Of a DNA stretch of 64,000 nucleotides, positions 11,270 through 22,300 are shown piece after piece (within the stretch, counting starts at the first letter, position 1; every line of letters starts with the position of its first letter). The position numbers and the translations under genes were made by a program. The notes beneath the pieces are model-generated. The model did not search any database. It saw only the letters and a list, made by a program, of their open reading frames with translations, and was not told where the DNA came from. This DNA comes from Congeria kusceri (taxonomy: Eukaryota > Mollusca > Bivalvia > Myida > Dreissenidae): the NCBI GenBank assembly GCA_027627225.1, contig CM051034.1:6068858-6132857 (forward strand), read 5' to 3'.

Positions 11270-11700
11270 CTCCAAACGCGTACACTCTTTTATCACATGC
11301 TATACCTTGTTTCCCGTGTAATACAATCATTACGAATAGTTCTATCTTACACATGTGTAAGATAACATTATAAGCGTTTTCATTGGCTACGTATTCTTTG
11401 ACTGACCAATCGCATGACGTTATTTTGGTGAAATGACGTCGTCAACATGAAATGACGTCACGTCAGTACACACTTTCAGAATTTAACAATTTATTTTGGT
11501 AAAATTAGAAGGGTTTTATTTCGTTTAAAAGCATGTGATAAACAAGATTTGACACTCGTTGTCATTTCATACCATATTTTATTAAACTCGTCCAGGACAT
11601 TCGTTAGTAAGCTCGCCAAAGGCTCGCTTACTAACAAAATTCCTGAACTCGTTTAATAAATTATGGTATAAAATGACAACTCGTGTCAGATCCTATATTT
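11270..11700. repeat. Repeat with CRE-like sites and inner hairpin; inverted copy at 42709-43080
   Basis: It contains 'tatcttacacatgtgtaagata', 'tgacgtcgtcaacatgaaatg', 'tgacgtcacgtca' and a hairpin between 'gtcatttcataccatatttt' and 'atggtataaaatgacaactc'. The same order, inverted, is seen at 42709-43080. It is a MITE-like element that carries TGACGTCA sites. Confidence 0.65.
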
Positions 11701-11843
11701 CCCACTATATATATATATAGACCCTTTATTATATGCCAGTATTAATATCTAAATTTCGGATTTTATAAGAAATTGCCCCCTTGAGGCCTTTTTCGATGAC
11801 ATAGTCCCTTTAAACATGTATACATTATACATTATTTTGTTCC

Positions 11844-11954
11844 TCCTACGAGAATGCACGAGATTTTACGGGATATCACACCCTACGAGAATGCACGATA
11901 TTTCACGGGAAATCAAACCCTACGAGAATGCACGAGATTTCACATGAAATCGAA
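11844..11954 (+). repeat. 37-bp tandem repeat, 3 copies
   Basis: Three units begin 'cctacgagaatgcacgagat' and 'ttcacgggaaatcaaac'. The last unit decays. Non-coding. Confidence 0.75.
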
Positions 11955-12817
11955 TCTGAAAATAACGGAACAATAATTTCGTGTACAGCATGGTTATGTA
12001 CACATACAAAAACGTAGAATGATTTTATTTGGGTTGAGACACTGTGTATCATAGTATTTAGTAATTATAATCGTGTAAAATGTGGACTTCCTTACATGTT
12101 CAACCAGACAATGATCTTATTTATCGCCTTATGGAATTGAATATGTATAATTATAAACTATATTAAAATTATATGTATAATTATAAACTCGAGCAGAATA
12201 TTTTAATGTATATCAAAACAGTGTTTATATACAAGTGTAGACTAAGCTGATAGGTGCGAAATGCATTTTGCACTAACGACGATTTGGAAATATTTGTTAA
12301 TAATTAACTTTAAGATTTGTGCTCGTGAAACTAAACTGCAAACAAGATCGTGGACCGTGCAACGCAGCGGCGCTGTTGTCCTGAAGTTGAAGACAGCAAA
12401 AAGATAAGTCATGTTTCATGTTGTTATATGAACAGTTTGAAGAAACATATTCGCAGTTTGGCGAATTTACAATTCTTAAAAACTGTGTCGCCTATTCCAA
12501 AACGAACAGTACATTACATATACAGAAGCAAAATATCTCCTGACTCCTGACCGTAAGTCCGGCAGGCTTAGTGGTTAGTGTGGCTGACATTAAGTGGTGA
12601 CATTAAGTGACAGCCCATGAGATTTTTATCCCAATTGCGGCCTGCCTCGTTCAGAGAAAATTCACGTCAAAGTTGAGGCACGTGATTTTTATGAGAAAAT
12701 CGGGATTATGATTAAGATATTTTAAATAATTGTTAAATCTTAAAAAATGTCAACGAACAATATTATTTATTGGGTTATTTGTATGAAAATTATAATTTTT
12801 GCTATGATTTCTTGTTT

Positions 12818-12833
12818 GGTTGCCATAGCAACC
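12818..12833. promoter_or_regulatory. Palindromic X-box (RFX-type) motif
   Basis: 'GGTTGCCATAGCAACC' matches the RFX consensus GTNRCC-N(0-3)-RGYAAC with perfect half-sites. In animals such motifs often mark ciliary gene promoters, but no gene start is visible nearby, so function is uncertain. Confidence 0.3.
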
Positions 12834-13172
12834 ATCTCTTTATTATTATTTTTTTTGTCCGAAACATGTGTACATTCAACGTTTGTTATTTGGGAAGGGC
12901 GGTCCAGTAACTATATATTATATAAATTACTTGTCCTTATCATGCTAGGTTCTGTAATGTATGCATGACAAACATTAAAATCTGTGTGAAATAAGAAAAC
13001 TTGTCGTTATGGCGGTGTTACTTAAACTGCTCATTATTGCGTGACTGAGAAAAAAGGAAGCCATTTCCAGTTTCTACACATATCAGTATATTCAAAACTG
13101 CCAATAACTCATTTTCGCCCAGATACCGCATTTGGGCCAAAAATCTCATGGGCTGACAAATTTTGAGCAGGC

Positions 13173-13470
13173 CCCACGACTACGAAAGTTCTCAATTTCA
13201 AACTTAGTCTCAACTTAAAATATTGACCAATGAGAATGTTTGTAACAACTTAAAATATTGACCAATGAGAATGCTTGTAACAAATTAAACAATTGACCAA
13301 TGAGACTGATTGTAACAACTTAAAATATTGACAAATGAGAATGTTTGTAACAAATTAAAATATTGACCAATGAGAATGCTTGTAACATTTGAGCTTTGAT
13401 TTCCATTGGCTTAATATCTAAAGTCGTGTGGCCCGGAGGTCATGGGTTCAAGCCCTGGCGGAGGCAAAAC
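13173..13470 (+). repeat. Dispersed element with internal 35-bp array and tRNA-like end
   Basis: The outer part ('cgaaagttctcaatttcaaa', 'tttgatttccattggcttaa') matches the inverted sequence at 32030-32145. The inner unit 'aaaatattgaccaatgagaa' is present about five times here but once in the 32 kb copy. The end 'gtcatgggttcaagccctgg' resembles a tRNA B box, so a SINE origin is possible. Confidence 0.6.
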
Positions 13471-13516
13471 TTTTTACATTATTAATGCATTCCTTAATAT
13501 AATATTTTGGCCAGTC

Positions 13517-14214
13517 CTGGGCCCGTATTCACCAATCCGTTCTTAGACTTAAAGTTGTATGTACGATCTTACAACAGATATAGTGGCATAAATACAATCA
13601 ACCAAATAAAGTTAATTAACATATGTTTCTATTTATAATAGAATAAAAGTTAAGAACAAACATTGCTTTTAAACGCACAATAAGCTAGTTTTAAATCACC
13701 AAATAGTTTTCGTCTGTACGAGCGGAAACTCAAATACATGTATATACGTTGACTTGACAGTTGGTTTAGGTTACACAACACTAACAAACGATGCCAAATC
13801 TCGACACTTGTACCTGTTGATTTATTCCATATTGAAGTGTTTCCTTCGTCATTGTTATGTTTTTCTGTTTGCTTTTAAGTTTTATTGTCACTTTTATCTG
13901 CTTTTTTGAAGTTTTATTTTCACTTTTATCTGCTTTTTTTGAAAATAATTGATATGAAAGATCGTACATACACACTTTAAGACATACGAATACAGAATAT
14001 TCTTGAAACTATGTTATTCTAAAAATGCTGTTAATGTGAATTTTACTTGGTATTTATTAATGCTCATTGTAGCATTCTTCATTTAGGAAGATTAATTAAT
14101 TACATACGTGACATTGGTACCCAGATTTTTGCAAACGAACAATTATTTTTTCTTGAGTTTTAAGTCTAGTCGTTATTCTTAAGTCTAAGAATGGGTTGGT
14201 GAATACGGGCCCAG
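13517..14214. mobile_element. MITE with TIR 'ctgggcccgtattcacc', carrying a nested insertion
   Basis: The left end 'ctgggcccgtattcaccaat' followed by 'ccgttcttagactta' is mirrored at the right by 'taagtctaagaatgggttgg' and 'tgaatacgggcccag'. The TTAA element at 13553-13976 has inserted near the left end. Without it the host MITE is about 270 bp. Confidence 0.8.
13553..13976. mobile_element. Nested piggyBac-like MITE with perfect TTAA duplication
   Basis: TTAA at 13549-13552 and 13977-13980 flank the element exactly. The TIRs are AGTTGTATGTACGATCT and the complement of AGATCGTACATACACACT. It lies inside the 'gggcccgtattcacc' MITE, so it is the younger of the two. An inverted relative is at 5008-5412. 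It has no transposase frame. Confidence 0.8.
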
Positions 14215-14923
14215 TTGCTTTAGATTTTGCAGTTATGACATTAAATAATATTTGCCCCCCCCCCCCAATTATAAATAAATAAAACATACGAAAATCTGTG
14301 AATAAGTCCCTTTACATAAAATGCATAACAAGAGGCACTTTAGATTCACCGGCAAACATAGTCTAGACATTTGTATCAACCTGAGTTTTCTTCCAATTGC
14401 AATATTAATTAGACTAATATTATTACTATTGAAAGTGTGTTTCTGTTGCTGTATCAAGATATGAACGCATCTTATTATTACAATTTCTAATATCAATTTG
14501 AACGCATACTAAGTGTAAGGTTTGGCGCACATGAAACCGGTTTAAACCCCAATGTTTTTCATAGACCGTTCCAAGGCGGTGACCCCAGTTTTATTCATTT
14601 GTGTTTTGTGTTTGTTACGTGTTTTTATATTGTGCTGTGTTGTTTTTTGGCAAATGGTCACTTGCCATAAAAAAAGGACCTCTGCTAATAAGAGTTCACC
14701 CATTCTTTCGCAACTGGAGTTTCGTTTGTTTATATTCTATTACTACTGAATACTAATGAATATTGATATATTAATATGAGCTCATGTTACTGGGCTTGGA
14801 GTTGATTTGGCGGTCGTATGTTTGAACGGAGTCATTATGTTTTCCTCAGTCTTTTTATTCTTATCTTGACATAATGTTATGAATGAGTAGTCCTGAAGCT
14901 GTCGTTTTTCAGTTAAGACATTT

Positions 14924-16500
14924 TCAACTCACCTGAGCACAACGTGCTCATGGTGAGCTTTTGTGATTGCCTTTTGTCCGTCGTGCGTCGTCCGTTGTGC
15001 GTCGTCAACATTTACCTAGTGAACACTCTAGATTCCACATTTATTGGCCAATCTTCATGAAACTTAGTCAGAACATTTGTCCCAATGATATCTCGGCCAA
15101 GGTTGAAACTGGGTCATGTGGGGTAAAAAACTAGGTCACTAGGTCACATTGACGACAAAGCTTGTGAACACTCTAGATGTCAAATTTTTTGCCCAATCAA
15201 CATAAAACTTGATCAAACCCTTTGTTCTTATGATAGCTCGGCCGAGTTCGAAAATGGTTTCGGTCCGTTGAAAAACATGGCCACCAGGGGGGGAAGGGGG
15301 GGGCAGTTTTCCTTATATGGCTATAGAAAAACCTTGTGAACACTCTAGAAGTCACATGTTTTGCCCAATCAACATGAAACTTGCTCAGAACATTTGTTCG
15401 TATGATATCTCGGCCGAGTTCGAAAATGGTTTCGGTCCGTTAAAAAACATGGCCACCAGGGGGGGGGGGAAGGGGGGGCAGTTTTCCTTATATGGCTATA
15501 GAAAAACCTTGTGAACACTCTAGAAGTCACATGTTTTGCCCAATCAACATGAAACTTGCTCAGAACCTTTTTTATTATGATATCTCGGCCGAGTTTGAAA
15601 TTGGATTCGGTCCGTTGAAAAACATGGCCGCCAGAGGGGGCAGTTTGCCTTATATGGCTATAGAAAAAGTTTGTGAACACTCTAGAAGTCACATTCTTTG
15701 TCCAATCAACATGAAATTTGCTCAGATCCTTTGTTCTTATGGTATCTCGGCCGAATTCGAGAATGGTTCCGGGCAGTTTTGCTTATATGACTTCAGGAAA
15801 AGCTTGTGAACACTCTAGAAGTCACATTTGTGCCCAATTAATATGAAACCTGCTCAGATCCTTTGTTCTTATGATATTTCAGCCAAGTTCGAAAATGGTT
15901 CCGGTCCGTAGAAAAACATGGCCGCCAGAGTGGGCAGTTTTCCTAATAATGCTATAGAAAAAGCTTTTGAACACTCTAAAAGTCACAGTTTGTTCCCAAT
16001 CAACATGAAACTTGCTCAGAACCTTTGTTCTTATGATATCTTGGCCGATCTCGAAAATGGTTCCGGTCTGTCAATAAACATGGCCGCCGGCTTGGGGGGA
16101 GGGGGGCAGTTTTCCTAACTGGGGTATAGAAAAAGTTTGTGAACACACTGGAAGTCACATTTTTTGCCCAATCAACATGAAACTTGTTCAGAACATTGGT
16201 TCATATGATATCTTGGCCGAGTAAGCAAATGGTTCCGGTTGAAAAACATGGCCGCCAGGGGAGGGGAGGTGGTCCAGTTTTCCTTATATGGATATATTGA
16301 AAATTTTAAAAAGCTTGTGAACACTCTAGAGGCCACATTTGTATCATGAAACTTTCTCAGAACATTTGTCGCAATGATATCTCGGACAACTTCGAACCCA
16401 GGTCACATGTGGTAAAATACTTTGTCAACAGGCCAAATTGAAAAAAAAAAAAAATTCTTAGCCCCTCAGGTGAGCGACCTAGGGCCTTATGGCCCTCTTG
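14924..16500 (+). repeat. Tandem-repeat element, ~175-bp units, ~7 copies
   Basis: The ends are inverted: 'ctcacctgagcacaacgtgc' on the left and 'cccctcaggtgagcgaccta' with 'gggccttatggccctcttgt' on the right. Units contain 'cttgtgaacactctagaagt', 'atgatatctcggccgagttc' and 'aacatggccgccagg'. Several open frames run across units but are not conserved protein. Related termini bound the insertion at 54832-56783. Confidence 0.8.
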
Positions 16501-16543
16501 TATGGTATATAAAATACGAATTTTTGCAAAAAGTCCCTTGCAG

Positions 16544-16696
16544 TGGTATTTGTCTGAGATTAGTGGCCGCATTGTATTGAAGATAGGGCGAGTATTCATA
16601 CAGATTCTAAGAAGTATCTTAAGTCGTACCGAAGTAAACATTTCCGATGAAATTATTCATGTGACATTTAACGAGTATGGTCCAGAACACATTAAG
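16544..16696 (+). CDS. Isolated candidate exon, possibly FHA-like
   Basis: A strong acceptor ('gtcccttgcag') and a strong donor (AAG|GTAAGA) bound 153 nt that are open from phase 0 to phase 0. The 51 residues begin WYLSEISGRIVLKIGR, continue ILRSILSRTEVNIS, and end VTFNEYGPEHIK. The order IGR ... SR ... I vaguely resembles an FHA domain start, but the usual His after SR is absent. No partner exon was found on the plus strand up to 18.5 kb. It could be an orphan exon, a gene remnant or a chance frame. Confidence 0.35.
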
Positions 16697-18480
16697 GTAA
16701 GATTTATTTTGAGTCGGCAAGATAGAAACAATACAACATAAGCTTGTGTGAGTTTTTGAAAAACCGACATATTTATAAACATTCTTAAGTTATTTTTAAC
16801 TGCATGTTGATGATTAAAATGTGTGTTCAAGGGACATTGTGTTTTGGAAAATGTGCTTGACAAATAATAAATTGGACTTAGTATTACATTGCAACTTCTG
16901 TGTTAATATATCGTTTCTTTGTCAGAAAATCCAATGATAAAATTTCGGAATAATAAGAATATTCGACCAAGAAGCTTTATAAATACCCGCCCAAAGTGTG
17001 AGTGGAAAATAATATTTTTAAGAAGAAACGGCAGCGTGTTTTTGTTTAACAACACAAGTCTGTTGCATACAATAGCAGGGACATAGCTAGGCATATTCCT
17101 ATACGCACGTGCGTATTAAATGTAACCCTTACAATAATATCAAAACTTTAGTAGGTATACTACCTGCATCATCCGAACGACAACATTGTATAATTTTATC
17201 AGAAGAGTGTTCTTTTTAGATATGATATTTAATTGCGTATTTGTTCATAAAATAAATGTTTATAAAGTTTACAATAACTTCTAAATGAATGAAACCTAAA
17301 TTCGCAAATTTTACTGTGCATATGCTCGAATTCGGCGTAGGTACTCCCCTGAATAGTGCATATATAGCAATTACTGATGACTGTAGTAGTGATGGTGACA
17401 TGCGATAGATTGACACGTGTGTATCTTGACCATTTTTTATGCCTCCGGCCTCTTGATGCGGAAGGCCTGTTGATTGTCCTGTCCGTCCGTACGAGGTTTA
17501 CTAGATTTTACTGTTTCGTCTAGCACCAACACCGCTTGATACAACACTTGACTACTTACGCAGTTATTGCTTATGGCCATTCCCAATCCACCCATATCAC
17601 CCAACGTCACTTTGACCTTAGCCATGACCTAATTTGGACTTCTAAAAATTAAACTGGCTATTTCTTGGTTAACAAAATTTGACCGTTTCGTCTAGCACCA
17701 ACAACGCTTACTACAACACTGGGATACTTATAGTGCAGTTCTTGCATATGACCATGCCTAACCACATCACTCAATCTCATTTGACCTTGACCTTAAGCCC
17801 CTTTTGGACTTGAGGGAATTCAAATGGGATATTTCTTGGTGCACTAATAACACTTACTATAACATTTGGATACTTATGAAATTGTTGCTTATGACCATTC
17901 ATAATCCACACATATCAACCAACCTCACGTTGACCTTGACGGTGACCTAAGTTAGACTTGGAATATTTCAAATGGGCTGTCCAGCACCAACCGGGGGCAT
18001 CTGTTAATTATTTTTTAAATTAGCCTGTGTCAAAGACAATATTATTGAAAAGAGATAGAAAAGCACATACTGAAAGAAGGAAATACACTTTTGCTTATTT
18101 TGCACCGTTTATTTTATGCTTTTGACTATATATTAAAAACTGTATATATAGGGACGAAAAACTCACCTAAATTACGTTTTGCCAATGGTTCTCCTTAACA
18201 ACGTTTTAGCAATGGTTCTTAACAACTTTTCAATCCTTTTTGAGATTTTTTTAATGAAACCACAATATGTGTCGTAAAATTGTACATGTATATAGTTTAT
18301 TTAAAAGCCTTTACATCATAAATTTTCAAAGGAATAAAACATTACAGAAAATATCGATGGCTGAAAACCGGAAGGTACCAACTGCTATTGGAATCAACAG
18401 CAGTTAGTACCTTCTTGACTTCAACCCGCGATATTACACTCAGGAAAATTAATTCGTTCGCATTATTGCCTTCGTTTCAT
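16697..18480. other. Intergenic, with a dispersed tandem repeat at 17440-18000
   Basis: 17440-18000 holds about three units of roughly 200 bp containing 'cgtccgtacgaggtttacta', 'gcaccaacaccgcttgatac' and 'ttgaccttgacc'. The same family is at 53105-53545, same orientation, where it ends the same way ('gggctgtccagcaccaac'). A frame at 16919-17087 is open after an acceptor-like 'tttctttgtcag' but is out of phase with the exon at 16544. A TTTATT at 18296 (AATAAA on the minus strand) could serve the mosaic gene. Confidence 0.5.
18370..18432. repeat. Short hairpin element
   Basis: 'ggtaccaactgctattg' pairs with 'caacagcagttagtacc' around a short loop. A diverged relative is at about 759-822. It lies 3' of the mosaic gene. 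Confidence 0.65.
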
Positions 18481-18604
18481 CCTCACAATTGTCTCCGATA
18501 TGCATTGTAAATCAATTGAGAAACACCGTACATACAAAGATAAGAAACAAAAACGTCCGTAACGATTATGTCGGTTATAATTATCTGCTTGTATAAACGT
18601 GGTT

Positions 18605-19359
18605 TTACGTTCGACATCCTACAAACATTGGTCTCACTGGAGGTCTGCAGATCCCGTTGGCGACCAGTTCCTTGATTTGAGCATTCCAAAACATGATTTC
18701 TTTCAGCGTAAAGTCAACGTTAGCGCTCGTTGACGTCGACGGCTGCTTGCAGATGTAGATAGCGTAAGCGTTACCGGTAAACGTCGGGCGGTGAGACGTC
18801 GGGGTTTTGTTATAATCAAAGAGGACGTTGTTGACAAAGATTTCGATACCTGTATCTAAACTCCATGAAACAATGACCGTGTGGAATCAGTTAGCAGGCA
18901 GCACTTCGCGACCGACGCTGGCATACCAGGACATGTTGAAGGTGGTCAGTACAAACTGGACCCGACCACAGCGGTACAAGATCGCCAATCCGACGCCGTC
19001 GGGTGTTTGTCCTCCGCTGGTGATGATGTAGGTGCTCTCCTCTATCTTGTGGAACTGCATGGTGATCTGGATAGTCAGCCCGTTGGGCAGGCAGGCCGCT
19101 GGGTTGAGCAGACAACTGTCCGGGTGGGCGGTGATCTCCACGTACGAGCCACTCGGGTTCAGGTGCACGCCCACGAACTGCACGGGCTGCGTTCCGTGCA
19201 CGGTCAGGTTGTAGTCGACACCGACGACGACGTTGTTGGTGATGTTGAGGAGGCTCCAGCTGTAGCTCGGTATTGGCGCCGGCGTCGGCGGCGCTCGGGT
19301 TGTTGTGGTGGTGGTGGTGGTTGTAGACGTACTTGATGTTGTTGTTGAGGGAGAATGCA
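18605..19359 (-). CDS. Mosaic gene exon 13: Ser/Thr linker and third LamG-like domain, in-frame TGA
   Basis: The acceptor 'tttacttttag' precedes VHSPSTTTSSTSTTT, a mucin-like linker, then PIPSYSWSLLNITNNVVV and a LamG-like fold (TIQITMQFHKIEESTYIITS, VIVSWSLDTGIEIFVNN). A TGA at 18889-18887 sits just before FHTVIVSW, where the sister domains have W before YTFEISW or QHFEISW, so TGG to TGA is the simplest reading. The frame stays open beyond it to TAA at 18607-18605, ending RPPVRPMFVGCRT. Confidence 0.8.
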
Positions 19360-22300
19360 CTAAAAGTAAAATACAGTTATGAATAAATTAAAATGTCCAA
19401 TGGTGGTGGTGGTGATGGTGGTGGTGGTAGTGTTTGGTGTAGGGCCGAATGTATAAAGCTTCTTAAAACTTCTTAAAATTATAAACTTTCTTAAGTCTGT
19501 GGCTGGTTCATTTGAAATTATGTCTTGGATTTATTCTAGCAAAGAATCAACAGTTGCTTCGTATTGTACCAAATTTCAAATACAAAATATACGGGACATC
19601 AGTAACAACAGATACTACCTGGTAACACTCCGGCTCGGACCAACACGTCTCGAGGCGCCGTCCACGCGAACAATTCCCGGATGTTCATACAGGATGTCGC
19701 TCCCTCTCGGCTCGCTTTCCCAATCAGAACTGACTGCGTCCCAAATGGTGCCCACATCCAATCCCTGATCATTACTTGTTTACCGTAAATTAATACAGAC
19801 ACACCATTTGCTTTGTCCCAACTGATCTCAAATGTGTACCAAACGTTTAGGCGCACGGCCATTTTGTATCTCGATTCTCGGATTCCAAACCCTGCATCCA
19901 CATCGAAGATGAGGATATCGTTTTGTATGTAGACATCAAAACCGCTGGACAACAAATCGTCCCAGTTGGAGACAATGTACGTCTTCTGTGACGCAGCCAT
20001 GGCGGTGAACTGAAGGTTACAAAACAATAAATAGTCGAATTATCTTTCTCAAAAGACACCAAGTACTGGTTCTACCCAGGAAACGGACTTGAAAGTTTCT
20101 CACTAAGCCTCTGGCTTTTGATACAATCAAGCTTAAATAAATAAATCAATGTGATTAAAATTATATCCTAAAATACACTATCCAAGAAGCTCTTCAGTCA
20201 GATTGTTTGTAGTTCGATATCAGAAGTTCTTTTGAATTAAGAGACATTTCGCATAACTGACTGGTTTCAATGGTTTATATTTCCTATCAATAAAAGAGGC
20301 GTCTCCTGGACGTTTTACTGATGTATCGTGACACCGAATGACAGGAACGTGAGCGTTCAGTAGGATCTCAGAAAATATACATATGTAAATGTAGCATGTG
20401 CTTTTAAAGAAATCGCAAATGCATTTTGTGTTTATTACGGTTGACTACATTCAAGTGGGATGCATTTTCTTAGAAAAATAGTCATATATTTTTTATTTTA
20501 AAATGTATAAAACAGCGGTTGGGGTTTCGAACCTGAAGTTCCAGTTTAAACGTGAAGCCTTTCTGGCAGGCCGCCAAGTCCTGGAGGCACGGGATGGTTG
20601 TATCGGGCAACTCGACGTACTGGTGTTGGGCGCAGTCCAGGTGCAGTATCGTGCCACTGTTGTTGTTGAGCTCGATGGTGGGCTTGTTGTGCAGAGTGAA
20701 GTTAAAGGCGGGGGAGAGGAGGATGTTACCGACAACGGACAGGAACGTCATGTTGTATTACTCGTACGGTTTCGGCGCTGTTGTTGGCGGCGTTGGTGTT
20801 GTTGTCATCGTTGGCGTTGTTGTTGTTGTTGACGACGTTGTTGTTGACGGTGTTGTTGTTGACGATGTTGTTGTTGACGGTGTTTTTGTTGACGATGTTG
20901 TTGACGATGTTGTTGTTGACGGTGTTTTTGTTGACGATGTTGTTGTTGACGGTGTTGTTGTTGACGACGTTGTTGTTGACGGCGTTGGTGTTGTTGTTGG
21001 CGGCGTTGTTGTTGACGATGTTGTTTTTGCTGTTGTTGGAACAGACAGCTATATATCAAAATAAATAACACATTCTTCACCAAATATATGTGTACAACTT
21101 TTAAAACATTATATTTCAGATAGAGACATTAATATTCGATACACAATATCTGTGCTAGACAATAATACACAGACTTACCGGTAACACCAAATAACAGAAT
21201 ACTTGTAATAAATATTCTTAATATTATTACTTGCTAACATCCTACATACCGGTAGTTGGTTGAAGCAAACACTAGTGCATTTACTTTTTAATAGTCTCTT
21301 GACAAAAAGAAATAGTTCCTTGAAAAAACCCACAATATATTTTGGTATTTGATGTCATCGGTTTATTAAAATAATGAATGATGTTAGCGAAAAGCTGACA
21401 TTCGTATAGGATCAAATGGCATGAATATTTTAGGCTTTTAGGTTAGTGTAATAATTACACTGTGTAAGCATTTACCATGCGTGAGTTTGTGTCTGCAAGA
21501 CACATGGCACCAAGTTTATTCAGTATTATCAATTGATATCTTTACCTAACTTCGCCAAGGGGGTTCAGTATATGCGGTCGTAGGGTTTGACTGTCTGCTA
21601 TCAACAGTACGCAAAACGTCGTTATGAATTGCATGAAATTTTCTAGGAACCCTGGAAATTGGCTACTGAAGAAATGATTAGATTTTCGCGGTGATCCGAA
21701 TCACCGTCAGGATCCAGGAATTTTCAATGAATCCTTATTATCGGGAGATTAAATATGACAAAGGACTTAACAAATCACTGGAAAATTGAATCTTAAATGC
21801 GGGAGCAAAGAAGGTAATCATGTCGCTGGACAATTTAATTAATAGGAAGTGTTTCTTATCTTGGTAAAGGTCTGCGCTCTCCGGGGGCTTTCTAGTTCTT
21901 ACCTGTTAGGATTCCAGCGCGGATAAGTTCAGTCCTGTCAAAGTTCCACCAGTGCATTCCAGTGACCATTATGTTCACATTGACCGTGACTTGCGAGTGG
22001 CTGCAGGCAAAACACAGAGGCAGAGTGGCGGAACCCCCGCTAAAACTCGGTCTACCGATTGTCCCGAGTGAATGTCCGTTGATCAGAATTTCCACACCCA
22101 AATGAGAGTTCCAGCTGATCTCAAAGTGCTGCCAAATGTTTAAAGCTGGCGTGTAGGTCAAAACGAGAGTCCAAGTGAACGTGGATGAGCTGACGATATA
22201 GTAGAGGTGGTTGCTGGAATAATACAGCGCCACGCCTCGGTGACCGGGCACGTTGCCGCCGCTGGACACGATGTACGTGTTGTCAGGAAGTGACGTAAAG

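Noticed and set aside
12747..12968. 73-codon hydrophobic frame (MSTNNIIYWVICMKIII)
   Set aside because: AT-rich composition makes hydrophobic frames common; no splice or start context and no recognisable family.
15317..16118. Open frames with 'MAIEKPCEHSRSHMFCPINM' repeats
   Set aside because: They follow the ~175-bp tandem units; the reading is not kept across all units and contains G-homopolymers.
18881..19336. Plus-strand open frames opposite the mosaic gene exons (also 20503-21068 and 22336-22624)
   Set aside because: Shadows of the minus-strand coding exons and the mucin repeat; no domain and no consistent splice sites.
21049..21050. AG at 21049 as acceptor for mosaic exon 11
   Set aside because: It would join exon 10 in the wrong phase and give an Asn-rich frame; the AG at 21031-21030 keeps the Thr/Ser frame and the total length divisible by three.
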